From: Jaminaea rosea
Lineage: Eukaryota; Basidiomycota; Exobasidiomycetes; Microstromatales
Length of the DNA stretch: 64,000 nt
Assembly: GCF_003144245.1 (NCBI RefSeq)
Contig: NW_020289975.1
Span: 1,755,496 to 1,819,495, forward strand
Reading direction: 5' to 3'
Position numbers and translations under genes: made by a program. A model generated the notes under the pieces. The model was not told the DNA's origin, did not search any database, and saw nothing but the letters and a program-made list of their open reading frames with translations. Shown in pieces: positions 52,373 to 61,195 of this stretch (position 1 is the first letter of the stretch; each line of letters begins with the position of its first letter).

Positions 52373-52756
52373 ATGTCAGACAAGTCTGCCCCACCTGCAG
52401 CGCGGTGCCCTCTGGGCTTCACCGGCACGCCCCCCGTGGGCCACCCCGTGATGCCAGGCATGGCCGCCGCCGGCACCGACTCTTCCTCCTCGGTCAAGTC
52501 TGCCAAGGCCTCGTCAGCAAGCAGCCTCTCCCTTCTGCTCCATCCCTCACAGTGGAGCCCAACGACCCTGCTGATCGTAGACGGAGTGTTTCTGGTCCTT
52601 TGTATCCTCGTAGCCCTCTACCTGCCCCAGATCAGGGCTGCCCTTAGTGGCAGTGGCAAGGGAGGCACACTAGGAGGAGGAGGAGCGAGTGTGCCGAGAG
52701 TCGGTGTGGACGCCAAGGGAAGGGCGGGTGAAACTGCGGTGGTTGGTGGAAAGTGA
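52373..52756 (+). CDS. Small single-pass membrane protein, unknown
   Basis: 127 residues from the ATG at 52373, the first ATG after a pyrimidine-rich leader. The N-terminal half is P/G/S-rich with a single Cys (ARCPLGFTGTPPVGHP). One confident membrane helix follows (about residues 63-83, TTLLIVDGVFLVLCILVALY), then a Gly-rich basic tail. No signal peptide cleavage site is evident, so it is probably a tail-proximal anchor. No family recognised. Good codon bias, a proper ATG context and the clean membrane helix argue for a real gene. Confidence 0.6.
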   Translation: MSDKSAPPAARCPLGFTGTPPVGHPVMPGMAAAGTDSSSSVKSAKASSASSLSLLLHPSQWSPTTLLIVDGVFLVLCILVALYLPQIRAALSGSGKGGTLGGGGASVPRVGVDAKGRAGETAVVGGK

Positions 52757-53584
52757 GGCGGGCGAGCTTTCTGGAAGAGCGACGCGTCGATAAAGTCACG
52801 GCGAGGACGGCTCAAGTCAGGACCAACGAATTGCGAGACCTGAATGACAGCAGCAAGTCGAACACTACCGACTGGCAACCTTTGCCCCTCAACGCCTTGC
52901 GCAGCCCACGACGTCGGCGATGACATCGCATAGTCGCAGTCAGCCCAGGTCAATCGCGCTCTCAAGTTAGGCCTTTAGTCAGGTGGTGGCTGTCCGCGAC
53001 TTTCTGTCCAAAAGATCGAGACTGAATGGCCATGGCACCGTGTGATGGGCGATCCTTGGAAGCAATCTGATTGGGCGGGGGGGGGGGGGGGGAAGAGAGG
53101 GAAGCAGGAAAGCAGAAAGAGTGAGGAGAGAGGCCAGGAGTAAAGGTCGATCTGGCCTTTGGCTGGTATTACAGCTTGGCCATGATCCCAATGCGAGGGC
53201 GTCGCGCAGCACAACCTCAATGCAGAGCAAAGCAATCCAGGGCTTGTATGTCTCGTCAATGCTAAGTGGTATTGTACAACAGTGTGAACTTAAAGACACG
53301 AAAGGAGAACGAGCCAGGCGCAAATGATAGCTCCTGCTGTGGTGAAATGAGCGCGACGATACACTCAGGGCCATGGAAAGAGAGCATTGCCCGTGCTGGC
53401 CCTACATCTTTTGCGATCATTCGTCGGTGTCGAGCTGAGTTGCCAGCTCGCATTGCGATGAGCTGGATGCGTGGCTGATGGAGGAAAGCTCGCCAGCCTT
53501 TGACTGTTGACGTCGAGGCATGAAGTGATGCGACGCGGCTTAAGAGTCGCTGGGTAAGGGCAGGGCAGCCGTAAGGCGCGCTGA
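52757..53584. other. Convergent intergenic region with a poly-G tract
   Basis: 828 bases between the small membrane protein and BUD20. It contains an uninterrupted run of 16 G at 53077-53092 and no convincing gene. Confidence 0.5.
53077..53092 (+). repeat. Poly-G tract (16 G)
   Basis: A homopolymer of G followed by GA-rich sequence. It could fold as a G-quadruplex and is prone to sequencing error. Confidence 0.8.
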
Positions 53585-54070
53585 CTATGCCGTCGTTCCC
53601 CCACTCCTCCTCGCCGACACCCTGCGCTGCAGCGTCTTGCTGTCGACGCTGTCATCCTGGGCCATCTCCGACTTCTGCTCTCCCTCCTTGAGCTGCGGCT
53701 TGTCCCCCTCATTTTTTGCCGTCCTCTGTCGATTATCGATCCCGATCCCGGCAGCCCTATACGCCTCTGCCCCCGTGTACGGCTCTTCCTCCTTGACCTT
53801 CTTCTCTACGCGCTTGTGCAGCTTGCTCCTCCTGTGTACCTCCCTCGCCTCGTCGGAGGGGAAATGGCGATCGCAAGGAATACAGTAGTAGGCTCCCAAT
53901 CCGGCTACCTCCATGTCCAAGTCTTGTGGGTTCTCGAGCGCGGAGCGTTTCGTGGGGTCAGAGAGGTTTGAATGAACTTGGTCCTGATCAAGCTTGCGGG
54001 CGCGCGTGCGAGCCGCACGAGAGACGTCACGGCGAGCGTGGTGCGTGCGTTTGTGTCTGATGCGGCCCAT
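53585..54070 (-). CDS. BUD20: BUD20/ZNF593-type zinc finger, ribosome biogenesis
   Basis: A single exon of 161 residues from the ATG at 54070. It begins MGRIRHKRTHHARRDV, the basic start of the Bud20 family. A single C2H2 finger of the U1/matrin type follows at about residues 60-90: YYCIPCDRHFPSDEAREVHR and SKLHKR, with a long Cys-His spacing. The K/E-rich tail is typical. In yeast Bud20 is a shuttling factor that helps export pre-60S ribosomal particles. It is divergent from CMC1 with 232 bp between starts. Confidence 0.93.
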   Translation of the reverse strand: MGRIRHKRTHHARRDVSRAARTRARKLDQDQVHSNLSDPTKRSALENPQDLDMEVAGLGAYYCIPCDRHFPSDEAREVHRRSKLHKRVEKKVKEEEPYTGAEAYRAAGIGIDNRQRTAKNEGDKPQLKEGEQKSEMAQDDSVDSKTLQRRVSARRSGGTTA

Positions 54071-54302
54071 GATTGCGAGGCCTTTCGAGGAGCAGGTGCG
54101 GGGAAAGGAGGAAGGGAGGATGCATCGCGAGTCGCACGAGGAAGTTGGTGAAATTTAGCGGCAGAGCGGACTAGCGGCTCGAAGTGGGTGCTTAGTCAGC
54201 GTCGAGCAACGTCCTTGAGCCGGCCTACTCGACGTCCGTGCGTGCTGCCTTCTTCTTTACCAAAGCATCTGCTACCTTCAAGTCATTCGGCCAAGCGCAA
54301 CG
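54071..54302. promoter_or_regulatory. Divergent promoter, BUD20 / CMC1
   Basis: 232 bases between two start codons of housekeeping genes. No TATA box. Confidence 0.4.
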
Positions 54303-54761
54303 ATGGCATCTTCAGGCCCGCGTGCCCTGTCCAATCGCGAAGAGGATCGGCTGATGAAGCAGGTCAAAGCGGATGGGCTCAAAAAGTGTGATGACTATGT
54401 GAAAGGTACGTGGCGGCGAGGCCGGCCCTGATTGTTGAGGACTGGTGCTAGTGGACCTCCGCTGACTTTACATGCTGCCATTCGCTAACCTCACTTCATC
54501 TCTACTATACCTCCCCTTTGCAGCCTTCGCAGCCTGCGCAGAGGGCCGTACCGTATCCACCGCTTGGGCGTGTCGTGGTCAACTCAAGGAGATGCAGAGT
54601 TGCCTGGCCCAGTAGTGAGTGTCGCGCACGAAGCTGTGGTCGGTCAGCCACCCATCGCGCTCATCATGCGACTCTCTCGCCCTGCCAGCACATCACCGGA
54701 CGCCGTAGACGCAGCAAGAAGACAGTGGCTCAAGGAGAACCGGCCAGAGGGGGGAGCATGA
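54303..54761 (+). CDS. CMC1: CMC1-type twin CX9C mitochondrial protein
   Basis: Three small exons, 54303-54405, 54524-54614 and 54689-54761, give 88 residues; no single open frame shows the gene. The joins create two exact CX9C motifs, CDDYVKAFAAC (across the first join) and CRGQLKEMQSC, followed by YTSPDAVDAARRQWLKE. This is the coiled-coil-helix fold of the Cmc family, imported into the intermembrane space by Mia40 and needed for cytochrome c oxidase assembly. CMC1 is favoured over CMC2 or COX17 by length and the exact 9-residue spacings. Confidence 0.9.
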
Positions 54762-54911
54762 GCGTGCTCCGTAGGAGAGGCATAAGGAGGGACAGAAGGC
54801 AGAAGCACACGTGTATCTTTGAGCATATAGAATACCACTTCGTATCAACGAAAGAAGCTATGCAAGGTCCACCACATCCACAAAGGCTATATCACCCATC
54901 TCTGCCCCTCT

Positions 54912-55886
54912 TTAGAGCCTAGGCATGAACTGAATCGAGTTTCCGCCATCGACGACAGTAGCCGTCCCGACAATGTGCGACGCAGCCCTCGAAGCCAAGA
55001 AGACTGCCAGACCACCAATGTCCTCCGCCGTGCCAATGCGCCCCGTAGGCTGGATACCCTCGAGCGCATCGCGATTCTCACTGAGGGCGTACGAGGTCAT
55101 GCGACTCGGGAAGACACCGGGGCAGATGCAGTTGACGAGGACGAAGCGCTCCGCCAGGCTGGAGGCCATGGTGCGGGTCAGGTGAACGGAGGCTGCCTTG
55201 GAGGGCTGGTAGGACCATGTACCCGTACCGGGAGCGGAAAGGCCGGATTCGGCTGTGGGGACAAAGGCCGCAGTCGAGGCAATGTTGACTACCGAAGCGT
55301 GGCGAGTGTTGTTCTTGTTCTTCTCCAGGAGAGGGAGAAGAGCGACAGTCAAGTAGAATTGAGACTTGACATTCATATGGAACGTCTTGTCCCACCCCTT
55401 GTCCTCGGGGAAGTCGTCCATTGGCGCTCCCCATGAAAGGCCGGCATTGTTGACGAGAATGTCAAGCTCAGTCTCGCGCTTCTTGACCTCGTTGGCAAGA
55501 GCATCACAGCCTGCCTTTGAGGAGATGTCTGCCTGGATGGCTACACAGGCGGGTTCGGAGCCAGAGTTGGGGCTGAGCTTGCTGAGCTGCTCGGCCACTC
55601 GTTGAAGGTCGTCGAGCTTGCGTGAGGCAATGTAGATTCGCTTGGCTCCGTTACGGATGTAGGCTGCAGCCATCACTGCGAAGGAGCGAAAGAAGTAAAC
55701 GATGAAGGTATCAGCCGCCTGGGTAGGTAATAGTCATCAATTAATCGACGCCTCGCCTGCCTCGCCCCACTCACTCTTTCCAATGCCAGTAGCCGCTCCC
55801 GTAACGACGCCAATCTTACCCTTGACCCCAAAGAGGGTCTCGAGATTGAGCTCAGGCATAACCTCTGGTGCTGCGTCCTTTGGCAT
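54912..55886 (-). CDS. Classical short-chain dehydrogenase/reductase
   Basis: Two exons, 55886-55775 and 55675-54912 (291 aa). The ATG opens MPKDAAPEVMPELN, and the join gives GIGKMMAAAYIRNGAKR. SDR landmarks: VVTGAATGIGK (NADP or NAD binding), the NNAG motif in LVNNAGLSWG, the catalytic Ser in VNIASTAAFVP, YQPSKAA (YxxxK), and the closing VDGGNSIQF typical of 3-ketoacyl reductase-type classical SDRs. A family substrate cannot be assigned. The C-terminus (MPRL) is not a clear PTS1. It converges with CMC1. Confidence 0.92.
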
Positions 55887-56385
55887 TTTGGCGAATGGGT
55901 CGAGGTGAGAAGTGAGGGTTGACAAGGCAAGGCAGTTGAAGAGGGAGGAGGGCGAGAAAGCGGGGAAGCCAAGGACGAGCAGCTCGGATGGTCCGACTGC
56001 CGGGGCGGCAAAGCTTCAGTCCAGAGCCGGAGCCCGGACGAAGCAGCCAGCGTCACTGACAGGCGTGGCTGCTTTCTTGACCCTACGAGGGCATCGTGGT
56101 TCAATGAGAAAGTGAGTGAGTAGTGATCGATACCTCACCGCTATCAAGGTTAGCACATTTCTCAGACTGTAATCATTTGCAGCGAGTGAGGTCGGAGCTG
56201 CCATGCCGCCAACGGGCCGAGGGTTGTGTTGTTGGCTCGAGTGGATAACATGGCTCTCCACTTCGACCGGCGGCAGCGCCATCGGCAGCGGCCAAGGCGG
56301 ACGTGGGGAAGTCAAGACGCCATCAACGACGTCCTTTTGACCGCCTTCTTCTCATCTCAACCCACCCTAATCATCACGACTCATC
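55887..56385. promoter_or_regulatory. Divergent intergenic region, SDR / CMD-like
   Basis: 499 bases between outward-facing start codons. A CA/TC-rich leader precedes the CMD-like ATG. Nothing else was identified. Confidence 0.4.
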
Positions 56386-57405
56386 ATGTCCAACTCCAAG
56401 CTCTCCTCATCCCTCAAGTCACTCATCTCCTCCCCTCTCTACCCGGCCGCACGCGCTGCCGCAGGGACACCTCGCCCTGCAGGTCGCTCTGCCTCTCCTG
56501 CCCCACCACCGGCAACCCAAGCTCTTTCTGATTGCCTGCGCCGCGTAGCAGGCCAAGCTGAGGAGCGTGGACTTGGATGGGGGGAATGGCTCACCATCAC
56601 TACAGCCACGATGGTCACGCTCAATTCTCCGCATTCTCTCGCCCATCTGCACCGTTTCGCTTCCCCGCCTAGTGGGCTCAATTTGGAGCAGAGAGTCGAG
56701 CGCAGCTTGCTTATGAGGGAGGTCGGGCTCAAGTGTATTGGATTCATTGGAATTCCCAAGGTAAGACTGGCCCCTCACTTCATTCTCGCCATCGGACGCA
56801 ACGCTGACCCTGCCTCGCTGATGCGCCCCTCCCTGCGGCAGGTCATTAACAACCTCGCCGCCCTCCGCAAGGCAGTAGACGAAGACCACGACCTTTCCGC
56901 TTCTCTCCCTACAGAGCCACGTCGCAAGATCGGACCCAATGACGTAGGACCAGTACAGAAAGCAGCACGAGCATTGTGGGACGACATCTACGAGCCGCAC
57001 GCGGCCAAACTCATCGATGTTCTTGGAAGATCACACCCGGATATGCCCGTCTTCATCCTTGACGGCGAGTACGGCCCCTTGTTCTCGCCGCCGCATATGT
57101 TCAGGCAGCAAGGATCAGTGGAGGTGCCCAGCTGGGAGGTCGGCCGTGTCCGTACCTCGCTGACAGCCTTAGCTGCCCTGCGGGCTCAGGGCGGCGTGGG
57201 CCCGCAGGTCACATCGCATGTGTATGGACTCATCAAGGGGGCGGCTTCGATTGTCAAGGGGGATCCACATGAGCAGGGACTGCGATGGTTGACCACTCAG
57301 GAGGGGGCGAGCTGGGTGCTGGAGACTGTCAGCGATCTCAGTGAGGTGGTCGAGGGAGGGGCGGGAGAGGAGCACGCGGCCAAGCCGAGGGAGAGCAAGC
57401 TGTGA
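56386..57405 (+). CDS. Peroxisomal CMD/AhpD-like protein (C-terminal SKL)
   Basis: Two exons, 56386-56760 and 56842-57405 (312 aa). The 81-nt intron keeps the frame and lacks stops; removing it joins KCIGFIGIPK to VINNLAALRKA, the conserved contiguous block of the family (compare CMD proteins, ..LREVVLKC..FNGIPRTINAL). A second copy of the CMD helix pair may lie around VQKAARALWDDIYEPHAAKL. It ends RESKL, a textbook PTS1, so peroxisomal import is expected. Ustilago has peroxisomal proteins of the carboxymuconolactone-decarboxylase class (Pxp2), which this may match. Canonical AhpD CXXC cysteines are not evident, so peroxidase activity is doubtful. Confidence 0.75.
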   Translation: MSNSKLSSSLKSLISSPLYPAARAAAGTPRPAGRSASPAPPPATQALSDCLRRVAGQAEERGLGWGEWLTITTATMVTLNSPHSLAHLHRFASPPSGLNLEQRVERSLLMREVGLKCIGFIGIPKVRLAPHFILAIGRNADPASLMRPSLRQVINNLAALRKAVDEDHDLSASLPTEPRRKIGPNDVGPVQKAARALWDDIYEPHAAKLIDVLGRSHPDMPVFILDGEYGPLFSPPHMFRQQGSVEVPSWEVGRVRTSLTALAALRAQGGVGPQVTSHVYGLIKGAASIVKGDPHEQGLRWLTTQEGASWVLETVSDLSEVVEGGAGEEHAAKPRESKL

Positions 57406-57443
57406 GATGATTGACGAAAGAAGAGCATATCCTATTTATGTTT

Positions 57444-58689
57444 TCAGATGAGGAAAGGGATGACGGCCTTCCTGTCTCGTGGATATCGACCCCCTTTCCC
57501 GTCCCCATCAACGCCGAATCGCTCGTGGTACCACTGGTGTCCGGTGAGGGCGCGAGGGAACATGGGGCAGAATTCTGCCAGGAGGAAGAGGGCTGGTGGC
57601 GTGGTGAGGCAGAGGACGAGTCGTGCTGCCGGGGTGAGAGGAAGGGTGTGCGGGTGTGTCGGGGAGAGTGTGGTGATCGATAGTGCGGCTACGGCGTACG
57701 AGGCCCATTCAAACCCTGTGCGCGATTGAGAGGAAGGAGAGTCAGCTTCTGTAGCTATGTCGAGCTAATGTGTCGCCAGCCCACTCACATTCGCAGAGGT
57801 AGTTGGGGAAGCTGACGAATCTGAACAGGCCTCCCTTGGGAATGCCGTATCGTGGCTTTCCCTCCTTCTCACCTTGCTTTTCTCTCTGTCTTTCCTTTCC
57901 CTTCCTCGACCCGCCCTCATCGTCCGAGTCAGCATCTGCCCGCATAGCAGACGTGAGCCTCTTGCTCTTCGGTCTGCGCAAGTCTAGCAGCACCTCGTCG
58001 TGATAGACGTTGCCCGCGAAGCCGACCGCCCAGCCGACCATACCGAGAGCGAAGATCCAGTTGAGCGTGCTTTCCCCCGATGGCGTGGACGCAAGGCCGG
58101 GCGAGATAATTCTTGCGGGGATCTTTGACCTCAGTAGATCCAGAGGGTTAGAAACCGTAGCATCAAGCGCATCAGCGGGCACATCTATGACTGGGCTTCG
58201 TCCTCCAATCCAGCTCCCCATGAGGAAACCATTGATCAGGTTGAACAAGACGGCGCACAGAGGTACGGAGATGTGCATTGGAGATCGTCTTGCTGAGCGG
58301 AGAGGATGTAGGATGGCTCGCTGAATGTAGTGCACGACAAAGGCCGTGGCAAGGATGGCATTTGCTGCGGGAAGGCGGGTGAGCTTATTGAAGTCCGGCT
58401 GGATGAGGTCTTTGAGCCCTGCTGAGCTGGTAAGGACAGGGGATACCAGAGACAGGAGGAATGTGATGGGAGACACGACCTCCATGATGAACCACCCGAT
58501 GTTTCCATTCACATTCCACCTCGAGGGAAAGGAGAAGCGACCATGAGGCGCATGCACTATGTGGACCAGCGGGACGAGAAGGGGAGTGCTTAGGAAGGCG
58601 AATTGGCAGAGCCGGTAGAAGTCGGCTCCTGAGCGCGGTATCAAGGTGGTGGGTGCCGGAAGGAGAGATGTAAAGAGGGAGAAGAGCAT
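57444..58689 (-). CDS. Steroid 5-alpha-reductase (SRD5A/DET2)-like membrane enzyme
   Basis: Two exons, 58689-57789 and 57715-57444 (390 aa). The start is the ATG of MLFSLFTSL; the open frame upstream has no ATG. Several membrane helices precede YGIPKGGLFRFVSFPNYLCE. The join continues WFEWASYAVAALS and ends HQWYHERFG, then YPRDRKAVIPFLI, the signature C-terminus of the 3-oxo-5-alpha-steroid 4-dehydrogenase family (NADPH site, RKAIIPF end). A K/E/R-rich, probably cytosolic insertion of about 40 residues sits before YGIPKGG. Its stop is 38 bp from the CMD-like stop. Steroid, polyprenol or enoyl-CoA substrates are possible; the C-terminal motif favours SRD5A/DET2 over TSC13. Confidence 0.85.
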
Positions 58690-58863
58690 GGTGATGGTGG
58701 TGGTGAAAGGAAAAGAGTAAGTCAAGCAAGCGAGGCTTGATCACCAAATGGCATCGAGAGAGCAGAGGCCAAGTCCCCTTTCCGCCCTCTGAGAGTGGAG
58801 GCAGAGTGAGCTTCTCTCGCACGGGGCGACACACTGCCCTTTCATTCCCGCCTCGTCACAGTT
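58690..58863. promoter_or_regulatory. Divergent promoter, SRD5A-like / TEN1-like
   Basis: 174 bases shared between two start codons. Confidence 0.4.
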
Positions 58864-59428
58864 ATGGCTGGCCGACCAGGCCCAGCGGCCATTCTACCAC
58901 TCGAAGACATACGGATTGACCATGCTGGGGCGAAGGTGCGGGTAGCTGGCTGGTGAGTGCGCTCTCGTCTGACATCGTCCTTGCAGCGCAGACTCACCTT
59001 GCTCCGCTCCTGCCCTCAACGGCCGCAGCCTTGTGTCCTACGACGAGGCGACGTCACTGGGTCTCTTGTCTCACAAGCAAGCAACCCTGCTGGTGGATCT
59101 CACTGCATGTCTCCAGGACCTGCGGCTGGTCGACAAGCCCATGCTCATGCTGATCGGCGATCTGGAACGATTTGAGGTGAGCTCGTCTGCGCTGCATCGC
59201 TCTGGACCCTCCCACTGACAGTCACTCTGTATCATTTTGACGCAGAATGAGCTGCCCGAGTCGCTACATATCGTCGAAGATCGTGTAGCGCCTCCCATCG
59301 AAGACCTGCTGTTGTGTGTGCATCTGGTCAAGCGGTGCGATGGGCTCGATATGCAGGTGTGGGATGAGGCTGCCAGGATGGAGAGTAGGGCGAGGTGGGA
59401 GCACCTCACAGCCGTCGAGCGAACATGA
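58864..59428 (+). CDS. TEN1: TEN1-like CST-complex OB-fold protein
   Basis: Three exons, 58864-58952, 59029-59176 and 59246-59428, give 139 residues. The assembled protein is a small OB fold: ILPLEDIRIDHAGAKVRVAG, CLVSYDEATSLGLLSHK, ATLLVDLTACLQ, MLMLIGDLERFE, then an acidic linker and LLLCVHLVKRCDGLDMQVWD, EAARMES. This follows Ten1 (PF12658): KVRVxGxLxSYD, a VDxS strand, FIGELE and a closing CVDGLDxxLWExA helix. Ten1 with Stn1 and Cdc13/CTC1 caps telomeres and aids polymerase alpha fill-in. RPA3 is the main alternative, but the DGLD-W end and length favour Ten1. Confidence 0.75.
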
Positions 59429-59982
59429 TCAACAGCTGCTCTACTCTACGCGCGAGTGATTTTGTACGCAGCACATTGCGCTCGTTGATGTCGAAGATTG
59501 TGGGGCCATGAGATCCGCCTCAGTCATCCGTCCAGCTTTCTTCGATGACAGATGACACGGGCGAGTCCCGTCTTTCGCATCTCTTCGCCCTACCCATGAC
59601 GCAGAGATAGAATAGCCTTGCTGTCATCGTCGACTTTGTCACTCGATCATTCATCACAGGCGCGATCAATCATCAGGCCATCCTGTAGGACTTCCCCACA
59701 TCCACCAAGTCTTCTTCGGACGCCACGGCGCAGCCCTTCGATGCACCCTCTGTTCGGCAAAGCGCACAAGAGCAACCGAGGGCCAAGCAAGATGTCAAGA
59801 GCTCGGGCTCCTGCGTCCGGCTAGAGCAGCTTCGCCATCCGGGAGTCCGAGCGTCGTCATTGAATCACGAATAAAAGGAGACCTTTGTTGCGCATCCAGG
59901 GCTCACACTAGCCTTGCGCCCGTTGCTACCAGCTCCTCTCTCTCTCTGCTCAACACCTTCATAGACTTCTCCTGCGCTCGCC
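59429..59982. promoter_or_regulatory. Upstream region of the secreted protein gene
   Basis: 554 bases. A TATA-like GAATAAAAG lies at 59868-59876, about 110 bp before the ATG. Nothing else was identified. Confidence 0.4.
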
Positions 59983-60917
59983 ATGCTGTCCCTCATTCCC
60001 TTCGTCCTTACGGCGCTCCTCAGCGTCGTCCCAATCCTCACTGGCGCACAAAAGCCAATCGGCACCTCCTACTCGGGACAGAACCTCCTGGCCTCCTCAC
60101 ATCCATTCGCCATTACAGCTCGAGACTCCAATGTAGTCCTCTTCGCTCCCATTCCCAAGTCCACCGCCTCCTCACTCCTCCCAAAGGGCGTCTCTCTCCT
60201 CCCCACCCACCCCATCTCCGGCTTCAAGGACGATGAATGGCCACTCCTCCTCAATCTCGGCCTGGATAAAGACCTGAACGAGTACTCACTCAGTCGCGTC
60301 GACTTTCATCATGGATACATCGGCATCCCCTGGACCGACAAGAGCAAAGACGGCAAGACGCCGTTCACTTCTTCTTTCGATGTGCTCTTCAGTGACAATC
60401 TCTTCATCGCTGCCTCAAGTCAGTTGCTCGCCGGTTTCAACTCCATTCCGATGACCTTCGCCCCAGAGACAGATCCCTTTGTGAATGGTTCGGGGACGTA
60501 CAAGGCGGTCAAGGATCAGCACACCTACTTCGATCTGAGCTACGCAAAGGCGGGCGACGAGGGTGCGAGAATCTCCAGGAGCACTTACGTCGACGTCCTG
60601 ACACAAGGTGAGCCGGATCGAGGGCTCCTCAAAGACCGTATCGAGTTCGCTCAATTGACTCCTTCTCTGCTCTCCTCTCCTCCTCGCCGCCAGGGCGCTT
60701 CCAAAACTCGGGCTGTCTCTACCACGAGCAATACTTCAACTTTACCAACACTGACCCGTACGATATCCTTGCCGATGTCAGGATCACCGACTCGTGGGTG
60801 CCCTCAGCGATCGCGGGGACGTACAAGCAGGCGAGGGGATTGAGGCTCAACCAGCATTGGATTGAGACTATCTCGCAACCGTGCAAGGGAAGGGGTGTTG
60901 CACATGGGGAGCTTTGA
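59983..60917 (+). CDS. Secreted protein, possibly acetoacetate-decarboxylase-like fold
   Basis: Two exons, 59983-60607 and 60694-60917 (282 aa). A clear signal peptide (MLSLIPFVLTALLSVVPILTG) is cleaved near AQKPIG. The mature part has ASSLLPKGVSLLPTHP, SLSRVDFHHGYIGIP, DVLFSDNLFIAASSQLLAG and FNSIPMTFAPE, an order loosely like the acetoacetate-decarboxylase-like beta fold found in fungal secreted proteins. Two cysteines (SGCLYHE and QPCKGRG) near the C-terminus could pair. There are a few N-glycosylation sites (NGSG, NFTN). The enzymatic lysine of true decarboxylases was not located. Secretion is confident, function is not. Confidence 0.65.
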
Positions 60918-61195
60918 CGAGGTAGACAGGTAGGATCGTCGTGTGGTGCGATATCGTCTCTGTAATGTGATTGTCTTGACTAATTTCGAACATGAATTTG
61001 TTGCTTCAGCCCTGATCACCTAGGTGATGATCGTTGTGTGGCCTGGCGTGGCGCGGGGGTGACGGGAGCGGCTTCCGATTGGACCCTGCCGCCGGACGAC
61101 GCCTCGCATGAAACAGTCGGACTGAATCGACGCCCGTGCATCATCTAATCTTCCTCCTTGATTCATTCCTTCAATTCGTTGCCGCCTTGGTCGTC

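Noticed and set aside
58864-59428. RPA3 (small RPA subunit) as identity of the OB protein
   Set aside because: The closing CDGLDMQVW helix and KVRVAG..SYDE start fit Ten1 better, though RPA3 stays as the main alternative.
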